A DNA stretch of 64,000 bases from Pelomyxa schiedti (taxonomy: Eukaryota > Evosea > Pelobiontida > Pelomyxidae). Shown here piece by piece: positions 29,653 to 42,700 of the stretch (position 1 is its first letter; each line of letters opens with the position of its first letter). A model generated the notes under the pieces. That model saw nothing but the letters and a program-made list of their open reading frames with translations, did no database searches and had not been told where the DNA came from. The stretch is from positions 62,001 to 126,000 of the forward strand of contig JAHLWZ010000004.1 of assembly GCA_020536535.1 (NCBI GenBank), written 5' to 3'. The position numbers and the translations under genes are program-made.

Positions 29653-32600
29653 TCAGTCGTCGTCTGCAAGAATTGCCTTGAGCGCGGCTTGGCTGATTTG
29701 GTTTTCGTTCTCCACTGTGCCCTCGAGGGCTTGAACCTGTCCTTCGAGCCGCTGAACTCGTGTCTGGTGGGGAACAATGAATTAGGGGATACTTAACAAT
29801 GACGGGAAGAGATACCTCCATTCCAGTTCTGGATTGACACGTCTGTGCATTGTGTGAATTTTGTGAGCGAAATCGGGGGAAAGTAATAGTTTTGGACTTA
29901 CGGTTTCCAGTTTCTGCTCAAGCTCGCGAATTCTTGACTCGTAATCCTCATCCTAGAAGACAGAATGTAACAAGAGAGATATTATAGAGTTTGTGTTGTT
30001 AACCTTATGTGAGGGAGACGTCGACTCTGCGATATAATTAGTAAACAAAGTCAGTTACAAGAATAAACTTACCCCCTGCGGCTCCTGGCGTGGAATTGAC
30101 AATGTGCTCAATGGAAGTTATCTGTTTTTCACATTCTTCGACTCTTCTCTCCAATTCTTCAGAATTGGAGGTTGTTGTTGTTGTTGTTGTGCTGGTGGGT
30201 GATGTTTGTTGGGTTGCGCCTTCTTTTTGCTTTTGATTTTTTTGCCTGAGAGCATTGTGCAGTTGCTTTTCACATTGAGCCAGCCTCAATTCCAATTGAT
30301 TATGTTGCTGCTGGAATGATGATAGCTCACCAAGTTGACGTTCACACTCCCCTAGTCTTTTGGACAGCTCTTCTGCCATCTCCGCATTCCGTTTTTCACA
30401 TTCAGTCAATCTACTTTCAACTTGAAGCTCTAGTGAACTGTGACCACACGAAGACAACTTCAAGTCAATCATTGTGGAAAGCTTTGAAGCTGATCAATAC
30501 AAAAACCTCAAACATTGTACGAACCTTGGAAGCAAGGTCTTGGTTCACACCAATGAACTGGTCTCTAATGAACTGGAAGACGAGCTCAATAAAATCGGCT
30601 GGCAAGCCGGCAGTCGCAACTGAAGGAATTCTGTTCAAAGAGGCTTCTTGGGAAAGCAGTGTTTGGGGAGCAACTGGATTGCCGCTATTTGGTTGGGTAC
30701 CAGGGCCTGCACCGTCATCAAGTCGTATGTTCTATTTGAAAATTTATTTGGGTTTGACCTTGAAGGGGAATCACATTCAGAGGCGTTTGTTGTAAGGCAG
30801 ACTGGTTCAACATGGAATCCATGCTACTGTTTCCTCGTAACATTGCAGCTTCTGTCTGCGGAAGCCAAAGAAAATAGTCTTAAAATGAGAGGTGGATAAA
30901 GAAATTCAGTCCCCGTACTGAATCTTTAGAGTTGTCGGTTCCCAAGTTACTCCCGGTAAAGTGCAAAGATGCCTGGGTCTGCTGAAATCCCGTGGCACCC
31001 ATAGTAGCCGCTTGCTGTGCTATGCTTCTGCCATGAGAACATATGTTACTCCAGAACTGAGTTGGATTGGTTTCAATACCTACCTTTCATGGGAAACTTG
31101 ATCCTGTAAAGACTGCAGCTTTGATTTCATGGTAGCCATATATTTTTGGGCAGCTGACCCCTCAATCTGACCTAAAAATCAACAATAAAAAAAATATTCC
31201 TTCTAGTTTGCGCATTACCTGGTGATTGCTGGGAGAGCTTAAAGGGGAGCTGCAAATTTTGGATATTAGAATAGTATAGAATCAGGACAGTAGAAAACAT
31301 GTTGATCAAACTGAGTTTCGCCCACAATTCCCGCAACAAATCTGTTGACGTGAAGTGTCTGAGCTATTGCAGTCAAAATCTATCTGGTGTCAAGAAAGGA
31401 ACAAGGAGGCATTCTTTAGAATACCTTTTGGTTCACTTGTGCGATATTTCCAGGATAAAGTTCAGTGAGGGAGGTGTTTGATTGAATAGCTTGTGCTATC
31501 GCGTCACACTATGAAAAGGGAAATGTGAGGTTCTGTTGTGATATGCTTTTAACATATTCACGTCGAATAGTTACCTCTTCTAAAGAGTCACTTCCCAAAT
31601 CTATAATCAAGTGCTGAAGCGAGTTATTCTTGCGCAGCATATCTGCAACAGCAAGGGTTCCATCTCTCCCCATCTTTAGTCCCTGCATGACGGTAGGCAA
31701 TCTTTGAAAAAAAGAGGGAAAAATGCCTGCAAGTCAAGCTTTTTCAACGAGTGCCCAGTACTGTCTTTGAGAGCATCAGCTATTGCTGTGCACCCAACAG
31801 ATGTGATTTCAGGATTGCATCCAAGAAAAATCTCCTCTAGTGTATGTGTGCTTGTGTAAGGTTAGGAAATTCTTTGGTCACGGCCAAACTACTTTGACAA
31901 AGCTTCAGCAAACAAAACTGCGGAAGTATCCCCAAGTTTATTTAGTCTTAAATTGAGTTTCTTTAATGAGGGATTGGCAGATAATCCAGCAGCAATAGCC
32001 GAGGCACCTTGATCCTCAATACTGTTTTCGTGTGTCATTAGGATTCTTGTCCACATCGATACCTGTTCCCTCCCAGGTCAAGGAGAGTAAGTGTGGTATT
32101 CAGTTTGAGAGCCATTCCAAGCGCCACAGCACCAACATTAGCTATTTTGTTGAATCTCAGGTTTAGACTTTGCAGTGATTTATTTATCTGAACTGGTGAG
32201 ATTGTGGGCGTGTACTTGTAGTACCTTGAGGGAAGCGGCCAGAGCAACTGCCCCCTGGCACTTTATGTCATTTTGTTCTAAATCTAAATCAGTGAGTGCC
32301 TAAACAGGAATCAGTAAAAATTTGAAAATACTCACAACATACACCATTTACTAGTAACGTGTCAGCCAGAGCTGCAGCACCATGATTGCTTAACTGGTTT
32401 CCTTTCAGAGACAGGCGAGTAATAGTATGGTTGGCTTTCATTCCAGATGCAATTTTTACAGCCCCTTCACTTCCTATACCACAGTTCGAAAGTTCAACAG
32501 TGACAAGGGTGTAATTCACTTTGGGAGTAAAAAATTAATAAGGGAATTCTTTGAATGAAGACAACATTTAATAGCTTCAGCAAGTTCACCAGCAGCATCT

Positions 32601-33438
32601 GAGCCGATGTTGGTACCAGAAAAATCCACTTCTGAAGTAATCTGTGATTTGGTGGAGAGAAAAAACATTGCTGTAACCTTTTATAACGTCATCATCCTTT
32701 AAAACGTGGCTGATACAGGACAGGTCTTCAAAACTCTTGCAAGGAGTGTGAATTGTCAGCACTTGGACACGACAAACAAACCAGTATTTTCTTCTTCCCA
32801 GAAAAAGAAAGTGAAATCATGTGATCGGATAAGGCTACAACAAATTCCAATATAGGCTCTACATGAGCGGCATTACATCTATTTACATATGTTGTCACTT
32901 TCTACCCATGAAATAGAATACGGGAGGTGGAAGAAGAAGAAAAAAAAAAGGTTAGTTTTTCGAAATATACAGTAAATCAATCATCAACAACAAAATAAAT
33001 GTGGCAAGTAAACAAGGGAAAAAAACCCACAAATAAAAATAAAATAAAATAAAAATAAAATAAAAATAAAAACTCACAGACCAACAATTTCATCCCACAA
33101 TTACAGACACGACACACCATGTTCGCAGGGAGTTGCGCTGGACCCAGCAGAGCGGGTCTCGTGGGCGACACCCAGTGCTGCCTCCCCATCGCCGCGGTGC
33201 CCCCGGCTCCCCTCCGGCCCCCGGGAGACAGCCTCGTGGTGTTCAGGGGCCCGCCGCCTCCGTGGTGGTGGCGCAGGCCCGTGCCCAGCGTGGCCGGGGC
33301 CAGCGGCGGGGCCCTGGTGCCCCCCATCGGACCCAGCGACGCCGACCTGCGGGTGCCTCCCCCTGACGGCGACGACGTCGCGCTGCTGGCCGTGTTCCCT
33401 CGCCGTTTGCCTTTGTTGTTGTTGTTACTCGCCGACAT
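29653..33438 (-). CDS. LRR protein with basic N-terminus and coiled-coil tail
   Basis: The start at 33438 opens a low-complexity basic Gly/Ser/Arg-rich exon (MSASNNNNKGKRRGNTASS). After a roughly 180-nt intron come VTTYVNRCNAAHVEPILEF and VALSDHMISLSFSGKKK. A row of ribonuclease-inhibitor-type LRRs follows, nearly one per exon (TLVTVELSNCGIGSEGAVKI, ITRLSLKGNQLSNHGAAAL, SLQSLNLRFNKIANVGAVAL, TLTLLDLGGNR). A Gln/Asn-rich spacer follows, then heptad coiled coil (VESRLTECEKRNAEMAEELS, LELRLAQCEKQLHNAL, YESRIRELEQKLET) to NQISQAALKAILADDD. The whole resembles cytoskeletal LRR adaptors, but I cannot assign a named family. The many short introns make this one gene by continuity; a split into two genes is possible. 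Confidence 0.5.
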
Positions 33439-33784
33439 GTTTGGTTCTTCGTTGGTTTCTGTGCTGATCACGAAAACGGTGAATTTGGTTTTTCCCCGAA
33501 TCCCTGTCGAGTAGATTCGTCTCCGCCCGAAGAGCCTATTCTCAGATCTTCGAGACTCTCGTCTTGTTGTTGTTGCGCAGGCCTGAGTGCACAATAGTCC
33601 AAGCCCCATCAGGGGAGATCGTCGTTCGAAACAGGAAAGGTAGTATTCTTCAAAATTCACTCTGTTCTTCATTTACACTCGGTTCCAACAATTTTTCATT
33701 GCCGTTTCGAAAAAACCCCTGAGGCGGTACAACATTTACGGAGATTACCGTCCGTAAACACAGCCACAACCGCAAACAAAAACA

Positions 33785-35772
33785 ATGGGCAACACCCCCG
33801 CCGCGCCTGCGAGCGAGATCCCCGATGGCGTAAGATCTAGGCGCAAAAACATAGTCGACGAGCTGTTGGCCACTGAGAAGACGTATCTCGAGGGACTGAC
33901 TGCTACTCGTGATGTGTATGCGACCTCGCAGTGCTCTCTTTTTTTTATTTTTCTTTGTTTCCCTTTTTGTGCTGTCGTGAACGCGGTGTGGCGTGTGTTT
34001 TATTTATTATTTTATAGGTACATGATACCACTGAAGACGTCGGATTTGATCGATCCAACAACACATAAACAACTATTTAGCAATATGGAGACACTAATTA
34101 ATTTGCATGAGACCTTTGTAAAGGATTTAAGTGCCCTGGTAATTCGCCCCCCGTTACACCATCTTCCTTTTTAATATTCAAATTGCAGATTACAACCTGG
34201 GATGATTCCACATGCCTTGGTCCTGTATTTAGTCCACTTGCAGGACTTTTTGTTAGTGTGTACTCACAGTACGCGAATGGATATGGCGACCAGCTAGCTG
34301 TATTGAAGAGACTGGGTGAAGATAAGCAATGGAATATTTTTGTAGAGAAAGCAGTGGCAGTTCCTATTTGCAAAAGACGCCAGATCTCAGACTTTCTTAT
34401 TACTCCAATTCAACGGCTCCCCAGGTTCCACATAACACAAATTCATTTCACACTCAACGTGCTATTAGATATGTGCTGCTTCTCACTGACCTTGTCAAGA
34501 GTACTCCAGACACGCACCCAGATCACCAAAATCTTGCGGTAGCTCTCTCCAAGATGCGCGACGTGGCAACATCAGTCAATAAGAAACAAAAAGAGATGGA
34601 AGACAGACAAATTCTACTGGAAATTGGTATTTCTATTTCAAGAATACAAACAAACCCAACCAAACAAACAGACAGCGATGTGAGTGATAAACTAGAGCCC
34701 TTCCTCCGACCAGGAAGAAGTCTTTTAGAGAGAGTGGAGGTAATTTTTGAAAAGCCATTGCATCTTTGTAACAAGAACAATTTATAGATACAACACCAAA
34801 AACCCAAACCCAAGGCCAAGGTCAAAGATAGTACCTTATTACTATTCAATGACTCGATTGTAATGTGTGCACCCCAACGTAAAATATCTCTTAAATCAGA
34901 GAAATTACGTTTCAAGGTACCTTTTGTTTCTCTGTAACGCGGTTAATCGTAATTAGTGGAAAGCTTCAATGATGGGTTCTACAGTATCCAAATGCACTGA
35001 CCAACCCAACTGTTTTGATTTTTCGTGGGCTGATTCTGCCCCAGAACCTGCAGTAACCCCTGAATTATCAAGTTCCACAATCACAACAAGCCGGTCACCT
35101 GAGCCAGATGCAAAGCCACCCCCTAAGACTACCCCTGTCAAGCCAGATGGAAATCCTGACGCCAAAAAACCAAAACCAGAAGCAAGACCCGCATCCAAAT
35201 CACCAGACCCAAAACCCACTAAAAACGCTGATGCCAAAGCACCCAAGAAACCAGAGAAGGCAGACAAAAAACCAGATGCTAAGGCGTTGGCGGACAAGAA
35301 GAAAGCAGAAGCTGAGGCACAGAGGAAGAAAGAAGAGGAAGAGAAAAGGAAAAGAGAAGAGGAGAAAAGGAAGAGAGAGGAAGAGGAAAAGAGGCGGAGA
35401 GAAGAAGAGGAAAAGAGGAGGAGGGAAGAAGAAGAAAAGCGAAGGCGAGCAGAGGAAGAGCACCGGCGCCAAGAGGAGGAACGGAAAAGACTGGAAGAGG
35501 AAAAAGCCCGCCGCGCCGCTCTTTCCTCTTCCTCCGCCACTACTGCATCACTATCCTCCAGTGCACTCAGATCCTCATCAGCCTCCCCAGCAATAACAAT
35601 AAAATCAGTGCATGAAGTCCGCTTTGTGGCGGCCTCGCCAGAGGCTGCCACGCACCTTGTGGAGTTGATTCAAAATGCACAGGCTGAAGTCTTCAGGAAG
35701 CAACAAGCACGTGAGCTTGCAATTCAGAAGGTCCACGCAAAAGAAGAGGAGCCGAATTGTTTGTTAATGTAA
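33785..35772 (+). CDS. RhoGEF (DH-PH) with N-myristoylation signal and CaaX box
   Basis: Exchange factor for Rho/Rac GTPases. The DH domain reads RKNIVDELLATEKTYLEGL, LFSNMETLINLHETFVKDL, FVSVYSQYANGY and KRRQISDFLITPIQRLPRYV, the last being the highly conserved DH helix. A PH-like part follows (STLLLFNDSIVMCAP). A Pro/Lys-rich linker and a charged Glu/Lys/Arg helix (about 35300-35520) lead to SVHEVRFVAASPEAATHL, a second conserved-looking helix. The N-terminus is MGNTPAAP, which fits N-myristoylation (Gly2, Thr/Ala nearby). The C-terminus is CLLM, a CaaX box for farnesylation. The LRR-coiled-coil gene begins 347 bp away on the other strand. Confidence 0.85.
35326..35480 (+). repeat. GA-rich coding repeat
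   Basis: Imperfect GAGGAAGAGAAA-type repeats encode the charged EEEKRKREEEK helix of the RhoGEF linker, a likely length-variable stretch. Confidence 0.75.
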
Positions 35773-35845
35773 CAAAGTACTTAGTAAAAACCCAATATAT
35801 AGCTGACAAAAGTAAAAACTTATTCCGCAATTCAAAACAAACCAA

Positions 35846-37098
35846 TTATGATCTGGATTTTTTCTTCTGTTGTTGTATAACATTCCGCATTACAAACTCA
35901 GCGTTTGTGGATGCTGCTTGTATGTCCTCTGTAGCAAAGTCAGTGTCGGCCACAGCCCGCCTTGTAGCCTCACTCACTCCCTGCATAGTGGTAAGGACTA
36001 ACACCAAGACCCAACGTGTTAGTACCTTGGACATCACATAGTTTTCTCTACGGGCTCGGTCTGCAGAGGTGGCTGGTTGAGCACCACCACGGCCACATTG
36101 TAGATTGAAATGAGAAATCTAAACGGCGTTAAACCGCAGAATGCATTTGGTTGGGACAGAGCAAGTTCATACCATGTGGTAGACAACACCCTCACCGTAG
36201 TTAAACCGTACCAATACGGCACTGCAACCACCATACTGAGAGCCAAGTTGCTCAGAGCTAATTAGCACCTTGTGTGGTCATAAAAATAAATAATCCAAGA
36301 AGTGTTACCTTGACGCGGTGGGGATCAGCAACCGTGACAGGATGAGATCCACCAGCCAAAACCCAAGTCTTTTCGTTGACAAAACCTTTGAGAACTTCAT
36401 CTGGGTCATCTTTCATTCGTGTTAATTGAAAGTTTAAAAAAAAAAAAAATGAGGAAACCTGCGGCAACAGTAATCGGTACGGTTTGGGCAGTGCAAGATG
36501 CGCCAGAATAGGTTATGGTTCCAGGAAATATTTCTTGTAGAAGCATATTTAAGACCCAATCAGTGGTGATAACCTTCAATAATCTTACATCTTTCTAACG
36601 AAACATGGGAACAAATACCTGGCCACCACACTCCACGAATCTTTTCACTTTTTCCTGGGGAAATGAGAAACAGAATGAAACCCAACCAGCCAAACCTTAA
36701 ACTGTGGTGTGTACCTATCATAAAAACGATGAGTATTCATTGAAGAAAGTAAATTGAGTGCTCTTGGACATACCCCTTTGTATCGCAATTAATATACACA
36801 GTCTGTGAGGGTACCAAAGCCAACGTCTCAAAAGTGGAGGGAGAAACCGCTCGGTGTGGCACTTGCATTGCCCGGAGAACTACCTCAACATTGTCAGATG
36901 AGCCAAGAACCACAATGATGGCGTCCGACGTCAAAGTCTCCAAGATCTAAACCGCGTAGTAGTTGGTCACCAAGTAGCAGCAACAAATACTAAAGCCGTT
37001 GGTTTGTTTTGTAGCAATCAACTAACATGAGCATCTTCAACACTGTCAGATGCAATGCGCTCCACCGCGATACTCTTAGATACTGTGTATGCCGCCAT
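35846..37098 (-). CDS. Unassigned alpha/beta protein
   Basis: Start at 37098 (MAAYTVSKSIAVER); after a GTTAG intron the frame continues ILETLTSDAIIVVLGSSDN and AMQVPHRAVSPSTFETL, with a Rossmann-like beta-alpha pattern. Later exons give EKVKRFVECGG, LLTTDWVLNMLLQEIFPG, EKTWVLAGGSHPVTVADPHR, SSEQLGSQYGGCSAVLVRF and NYGEGVVYHM. The alternation of strands and Gly turns resembles a glutamine-amidotransferase-like or ThuA-like fold, but I cannot name it. A short C-terminal part (VLTRWVLVLVLTTMQGVSEA) ends in a Lys-rich tail. It shares a 135-bp divergent gap with the sirtuin gene. Confidence 0.5.
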
Positions 37099-37233
37099 TT
37101 CAACCCAACCGATTTGATTTTTTTATTCCTCCTTCTTCTTGGCTTTTCAAAAAAGTACCGATCAACAGCCGCTATTCTTAATCAAGAAAATCTTTCCGAC
37201 TTCACGAAAAGTAGTAATAATCTCGCTTGTACG
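37099..37233. promoter_or_regulatory. Divergent promoter between the unassigned gene and the sirtuin
   Basis: 135 bp between the two start codons, with a T-rich patch near 37120-37140. No recognised motif. Confidence 0.35.
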
Positions 37234-39510
37234 ATGTCGTCTGGTGGGGCACCGGCTGAGTCGACTCCTGCTGCTGCGGTCGCAGATGCGACCACGAGTG
37301 CCGCTGCCGTAGATCTGCCTCAACATAGTGCCAAGATCCCAAAGGTGCCTGTTAATTTCACACGGCTTGTGAACAAGTTCGTGGTAATCGACAATGTGAG
37401 ATCCCACAACGTCGTTATTGTGAGGGTATGTTGCAAAATCGCGCGTGACGTCACCTTAAACAACGGCCTTGCAGGAGTGTGAAAAGTGCAAGTTCTTAGT
37501 GAGGATGAATCAACGCCTCGCCACCATTGTACTATTGAACTGCAGGTGCTGTCTCCCCTTTTTTTCAGCACGAATCTTATTTAGTATAGGTTTTGTACTT
37601 TCAAACTTTTGGATTCCGCCGTTGTTACATCAAGAACATGCAAAATTTTGAACTGCACTGATTGCGAGTTTGTTTTCGAAGGTATGGTTGTTCAAGACCC
37701 ACTATTGTTGACCTTCTGTGAAGATATTGACACCAGGAAAGTCGAATGTTTTGATGTCTCTGCATCGAGATTTGCTTTTATAGGTGACACGGTTCTCCTA
37801 GAAAATCAGGTTGTGATCTGGAGACCAGGTTAGATGATTCACATTTAATCTGCTTTAACACTCACCCAAAGGGTGCACAAAGAATGTAATTGCCACTGCC
37901 GAGATTAGCCAATGTGAAACAATTGACATTGAATATCAAGTATTTCCCTTACTTTTTTTTTTGTTTTTGCCCAAACACTTGTTAGGTTGAAAGAGGATGG
38001 TTCACTCTTCCTGCAAGCACCCCTGGATTTCAATTTGTGTCAACTATTGACAGTGCCCGTCGCCTTCACACATTCCCCCTCAATACAGAAACTTCCACCC
38101 CCAAAGCACCTCCACAAGTATCAATCACTACTGATGCATCCGTGCCACCAATCTCCACAGAGCTTGCTGTGGGAGATGCTGAGCAGGCACTACTTAGAAT
38201 AGCACCGTTTACATCAGGCCCTTTGGCCACCTGCCGTGACAGTTCCGGAGAATTACTCTCCAGTGAACAAGCTTACAACACTTTGCTCACTTCTGGTCGG
38301 TCCACAGAAATCCTTGCAGCCTTGGACCTTCTATTTTCAGCTCCACCTCTAACAGAAGAAGTGGTGGAACAGGCTTATCACCAAGAAAGACAGGAGTACC
38401 TTGAGCCAGTTGAATCTCTTAGAGAGAAGGTTATTTTTTATCTTTGAATGCGAAAAGGAAAACTAAACATTTGTGTAGGCTCGACAAGTTGCCGATTTAA
38501 TTTCCAGCTCGAAACACACTGTTGTTTACTCAGGGGCTGGAATAAGTACTAGTTCAGGTTATTTCAAAGACGCACTTTTCCAGTGCATAATTATTTGAAA
38601 GGAATTGGAGATTTCCGTGGTCCACAAGGTCTATGGACTTGCCAAGACACTGTATGTTCTCACCGTGACACACTCATTTTTTTGTAACAACTACAGGGTA
38701 GAAAGTGCGTGAGCAAATCATACGAGGATGTTGATCCAACCTTCTCCCACTATGCAATTACAACCCTTGCCAAAAAAGGACTTGTAAATTTCGTTGTTAC
38801 CACGAACGTTGATGGTTTGCATTTGCGAAGGTACCATATAGCTGCGTCAAGCGGCCTATTAATCTTTTTAAAAAGCGGCACTCCTCTTCACCTATTGGTA
38901 GAGATGCATGGCTGTTGCTATAAGGAAGTCTGTTCTAAATGCAAAAAAGTGTGTACTTTATTATTATTCTGGCCTGTCTCATTTATCTGGTATAGGTTAT
39001 CTTAAGAGATTACGATGTCTTCCCTGGTCGCATGTCTGGGCACAAAACAGGTCAAAGGTGCGATTTCTGTACTGGTCCACTTCTGGTACACAGCTGTAGA
39101 GATAGGACATAGATAGTTTATCTAATGTTTACAAGGACACCAGCGTTGCGTTTGGTGAAACTTACCGAGACCAGATGGATGCTGTAAGAGCAGCCTACCA
39201 TGCCAGAAAATCTACACTCGCGATCATCCTAGGTACATCTATGAACGTTCAAAGTGCAGCGTCATATCCGGAAAAAGTACTCTCTAATCCCCGCCACAAA
39301 AGACAAGTTGAAACCCTCTTTTCCCAGGTCCTCGAAAACCAAGGTCAAATCGTGCTGGTGAACATGCAGGCCACTCCCTACGATGCTATCTGCAACGTGC
39401 GAGTCTGGGCACGCATTGACGACTTCATGCGCCTTGTAATGCAACACCTCAATCTTGAGGTACAGTGTACCTTTGATGCCAGGAATTCCTGGGGCGACCA
39501 AGACGACTAG
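37234..39510 (+). CDS. Sirtuin (SIRT6/7-like) with N-terminal beta-helix-like domain
   Basis: NAD-dependent protein deacylase. The start at 37234 opens an Ala-rich leader. Then come short parallel-beta-coil rungs (FVVIDNVRSHNVVIVRECE, KCKFLVRMNQRLATIVLLNC, CKILNCTDCEFVFEG) like CARP/TBCC-type domains. A connector (RGWFTLPASTPGFQFV) and a Thr/Pro stretch lead to the sirtuin fold: VVYSGAGISTSSGIGDFRGP then QGLWTCQD, TTNVDGLHLR, MHG, four zinc Cys (EVCSKCKK, CDFCTGPLL), DTSVAFGETYRD, IILGTSMNVQ and LVNMQATPYD. The GPLLDTSVAFGE form is close to SIRT6/7. Catalytic His and NAD-binding residues are present. The end is WGDQDD. Nucleus is likely, but no clear localisation signal is seen. Confidence 0.82.
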
Positions 39511-39740
39511 TTTGACTCCTAGGTAGAGTTGAGAAAAGGATGAAGCTAGGGCTCCTTCACAGCACAAAAAAGTTGCCTTCCACAGAATAAAAGGTGAGAA
39601 GGAAGGGATTTCGGCTCCGTTTTCTTTTTATCATTTTCAAGAAGGTTTTTTCCAGGCACCTCCACAAGCACAGTGGCAACGCTTCATTGTTTGTGCAGAT
39701 TCATTGAAATTTGTTTTTGAATGTGGGTAGTGGCGGTTTT

Positions 39741-42700
39741 CTATGAGGAAGATTTTGCTTTTGGCAGCTCCACGACTTGTGCTAAAAGAGTTTTGTTGTC
39801 CACTTTCGTGCCCACCTTTGTACTGTTAGGACTTAGGAAAGGAATCTAAAGTCTCTCACCTGGACACATATTTTTTCAACTGTGCCGTCGTGTGGTGCTT
39901 TCACTTGCACTTCCATCTTCATTGCAGCCACAGACATAAGTACTGTACTTTTGGCCACCTTATCCCCAATGTTGACATAGATTTTGTCCACGATACCTTG
40001 TTTTCATCAATTGTTAGTGCGTTAATAGAAATTCTTTAATGTGTAATACCCGGAAGTGGGGATGGGATGTGACTTGGGTCACTTGGGTTTGCCATGCTAC
40101 TCAGGGGAGACAAAGCAGTAGACTCACTGGATCTCGATTCTTTCAATTTTGTCTCAAAGCGTTGGCCGTCATTCACCTCCAAAAGTTAAACAGATACATG
40201 GAAAGTTGAATACACACAATGAAGACAAGAGTTCGGAAGTTCTCGTGTGAAAGAGGTCCAATTCTCTGTAATGTAAGACGGAAAGTGGGTGCAGAAGAGT
40301 CAACCTGCGTTTCTACATTACAACATAACAACTATCGAAGAAAACGTACCAGGCTCTGCACTACTATTGTCTGATTAATCTTCATACCGAAGGTGAAAGT
40401 GTAGGTTGGCAGTTGCATGATTAAATCGCCACCAAACTTGGCAGTGAAAGTTACAAATTCATCGAATTCCTAATGTTGAAGTTTACTTAAAGGAAAGTAT
40501 GAAGAGAGAACCTTGGGGTAAAAAACAGAGCTGATGAGTTCCTCTTCAGTGAATGGCCTTGCGTGCTTCTTCTGAAGCTCTACGCTCAATGCGTTGAAGT
40601 CAACTGGTGGTAAGGAAGCACCCTATGAAAAGGTTCAACACACTTATGGTGACGTTTTTATTTACCGGGCGGACAGTGAGAGGTTTGGCACCCTTCAGAA
40701 TGATTCTAGTAAGTTCTGGTGGGAATCCGTGATGAGGAAATCCAAGGTTCCCCTAAGGCTTCATTAGCTTCCACTAACGATATTGTGTAGAATCGCTACC
40801 TTAAAAAGGCTCACAACCGATTGAGGAAAATCGATCGGTGTCTTCATTACATCAGCACAAGTCATATTGTTTGACATTAAAAATAGTGCCACTGGAAGAC
40901 AAAGTGAGGAAGAGAAGAGAAAGGAGAATGCATACTGTCACCAACACATTTACTGGATGGTGTAACTTTGATAATGTCCCCTGAATAGAGTCAATGTCTT
41001 GATGCCTTAAAATTCAAGATACCAAAGAGTCTGTTTACATCTCGGTACATATCAAGTACCTCTCCCCAACGGTGCCAGATGCCCAGAGATTTACACTGTG
41101 AAATGAGGTTTGTGTATTGTCCTCCTGGGATTTGATGTTCATAAACCCTTGCGGTACTTTACAGAGGGAGAAGACGTTAATATTCCTCCGTTTACGACGC
41201 TCTTACCCAGCACGCAGTCCACTTTCAAATGGGAAGTATGTGGCCCTAATATTGCCCCAAAGGAGATCAAGTTTTTCCAATGTAAGGTAGTTGATAGGTG
41301 GACTTCGTGGATCACCCTCTTGTAGGATTAGGCAGAGAGTTGGGGAGTAACTACTAACCCATTGTGGCTAAGAACGCATTCATGCTTGGCTGGGAAGTGG
41401 TGTCTGACATACTTGCCATTGCCAAGTCTTAGATATAAAATAAGTACAAAGAGGGTTTTGGGTTCTACAGTACCAACAATATTGCACCCAAACTTGGCCA
41501 TGTTAACAACTGAGGTGAAAGACGCACTGGATGTATTGTGGGTGTGAAAGTGTATGGGGAGTCTCGTAGCACTCCTGAGAGCTCGCATGAAAGGTTCCGC
41601 CATTTGGGGTCTAAATAACCCGGCCATATCCTGGATAAAAGATTTGTTTTATTATATTGAAGCTATTGGTTTTGCACGATACTTTTATAGCAATAATATG
41701 TGCACCGGCAGCATCAATTCGGCGCGCCAAGTCTACATAGTAATCCAGTGTGTAGATTCTCTCATCTGGGGATAGAAAGTTTCCAGTAAAACAAATACAA
41801 ACTTCAGCTATCTTGCCACACGCCTAAAAGATTTTTTTTTACGAACAAAAAGTTAGCTACACCTCAGACCCACTACCTCAAAGAACCTTCACAGTATTGA
41901 TTGGGAGCATCATTTGGGACAAATCGTTAAAGCAATCAAATATGCGGAACACATCAATTCCATTTTTAGCAGCAAGTTGAATGAATTTCTCTATAACATT
42001 GTCTGGGTAGCTGGCGTAGCCTACAGCATTGCTACCACGAAGAAGCATTTGGAAGAGTACATTGGGTATCCTGGAAACATAAATAGGTGTTTAAAAATTG
42101 GTGGTAGTACTTCTGTCGTAGATCACGTAGCCGTTTCCAGGGGCACTCGTGAAGGAACCGCAAGCACACGTCAAACGTGGCACCACCCCACATCTAGGCT
42201 TGGTTAGTTCTATTTAGGCCCCAAAAATTACGCACTTCAAAGGAAAACGCATTGTGGAGAACAGAAGAGGCCTCTTCAGCAGCACATAATAAGTCTGCCG
42301 TGCGGACACGAGTGGCAAGGAGACTCTGGTGCGCATCACTGTTTCGAGATGAGAGTAAGAAGGGTAGGGAAGAAAAAAATACCGCATGGTGGTATCAGTG
42401 ATAAAAACACGGTTTTGTTCCAGGATCCACCGGGAGACTGCATCAGGGCCTTCAGCATCAAGAACTGCCTTGGCGTTCTTTGGTCTCTGCGCTCTATGAA
42501 AAGTAAATAGGGAGAATGAGGGAATAGGCGGGCTACAGCGGAATGGGGTTGACTGGATGCAAAGGCTCTATTGGTGTTATGTCACTTGGTGGTGGTGTCC
42601 AGAATAGGGAATTTGGTCCGTTGACAATGACATCGGCAATGAATCGCATCAGTCGTGTCACATCTGGTGAGAGTTCATTTTTCTGGAAAGAGTACCAAGT

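Noticed and set aside
34953-35651. Ser/Phe/Leu-rich minus ORF
   Set aside because: Antisense of the RhoGEF charged helix.
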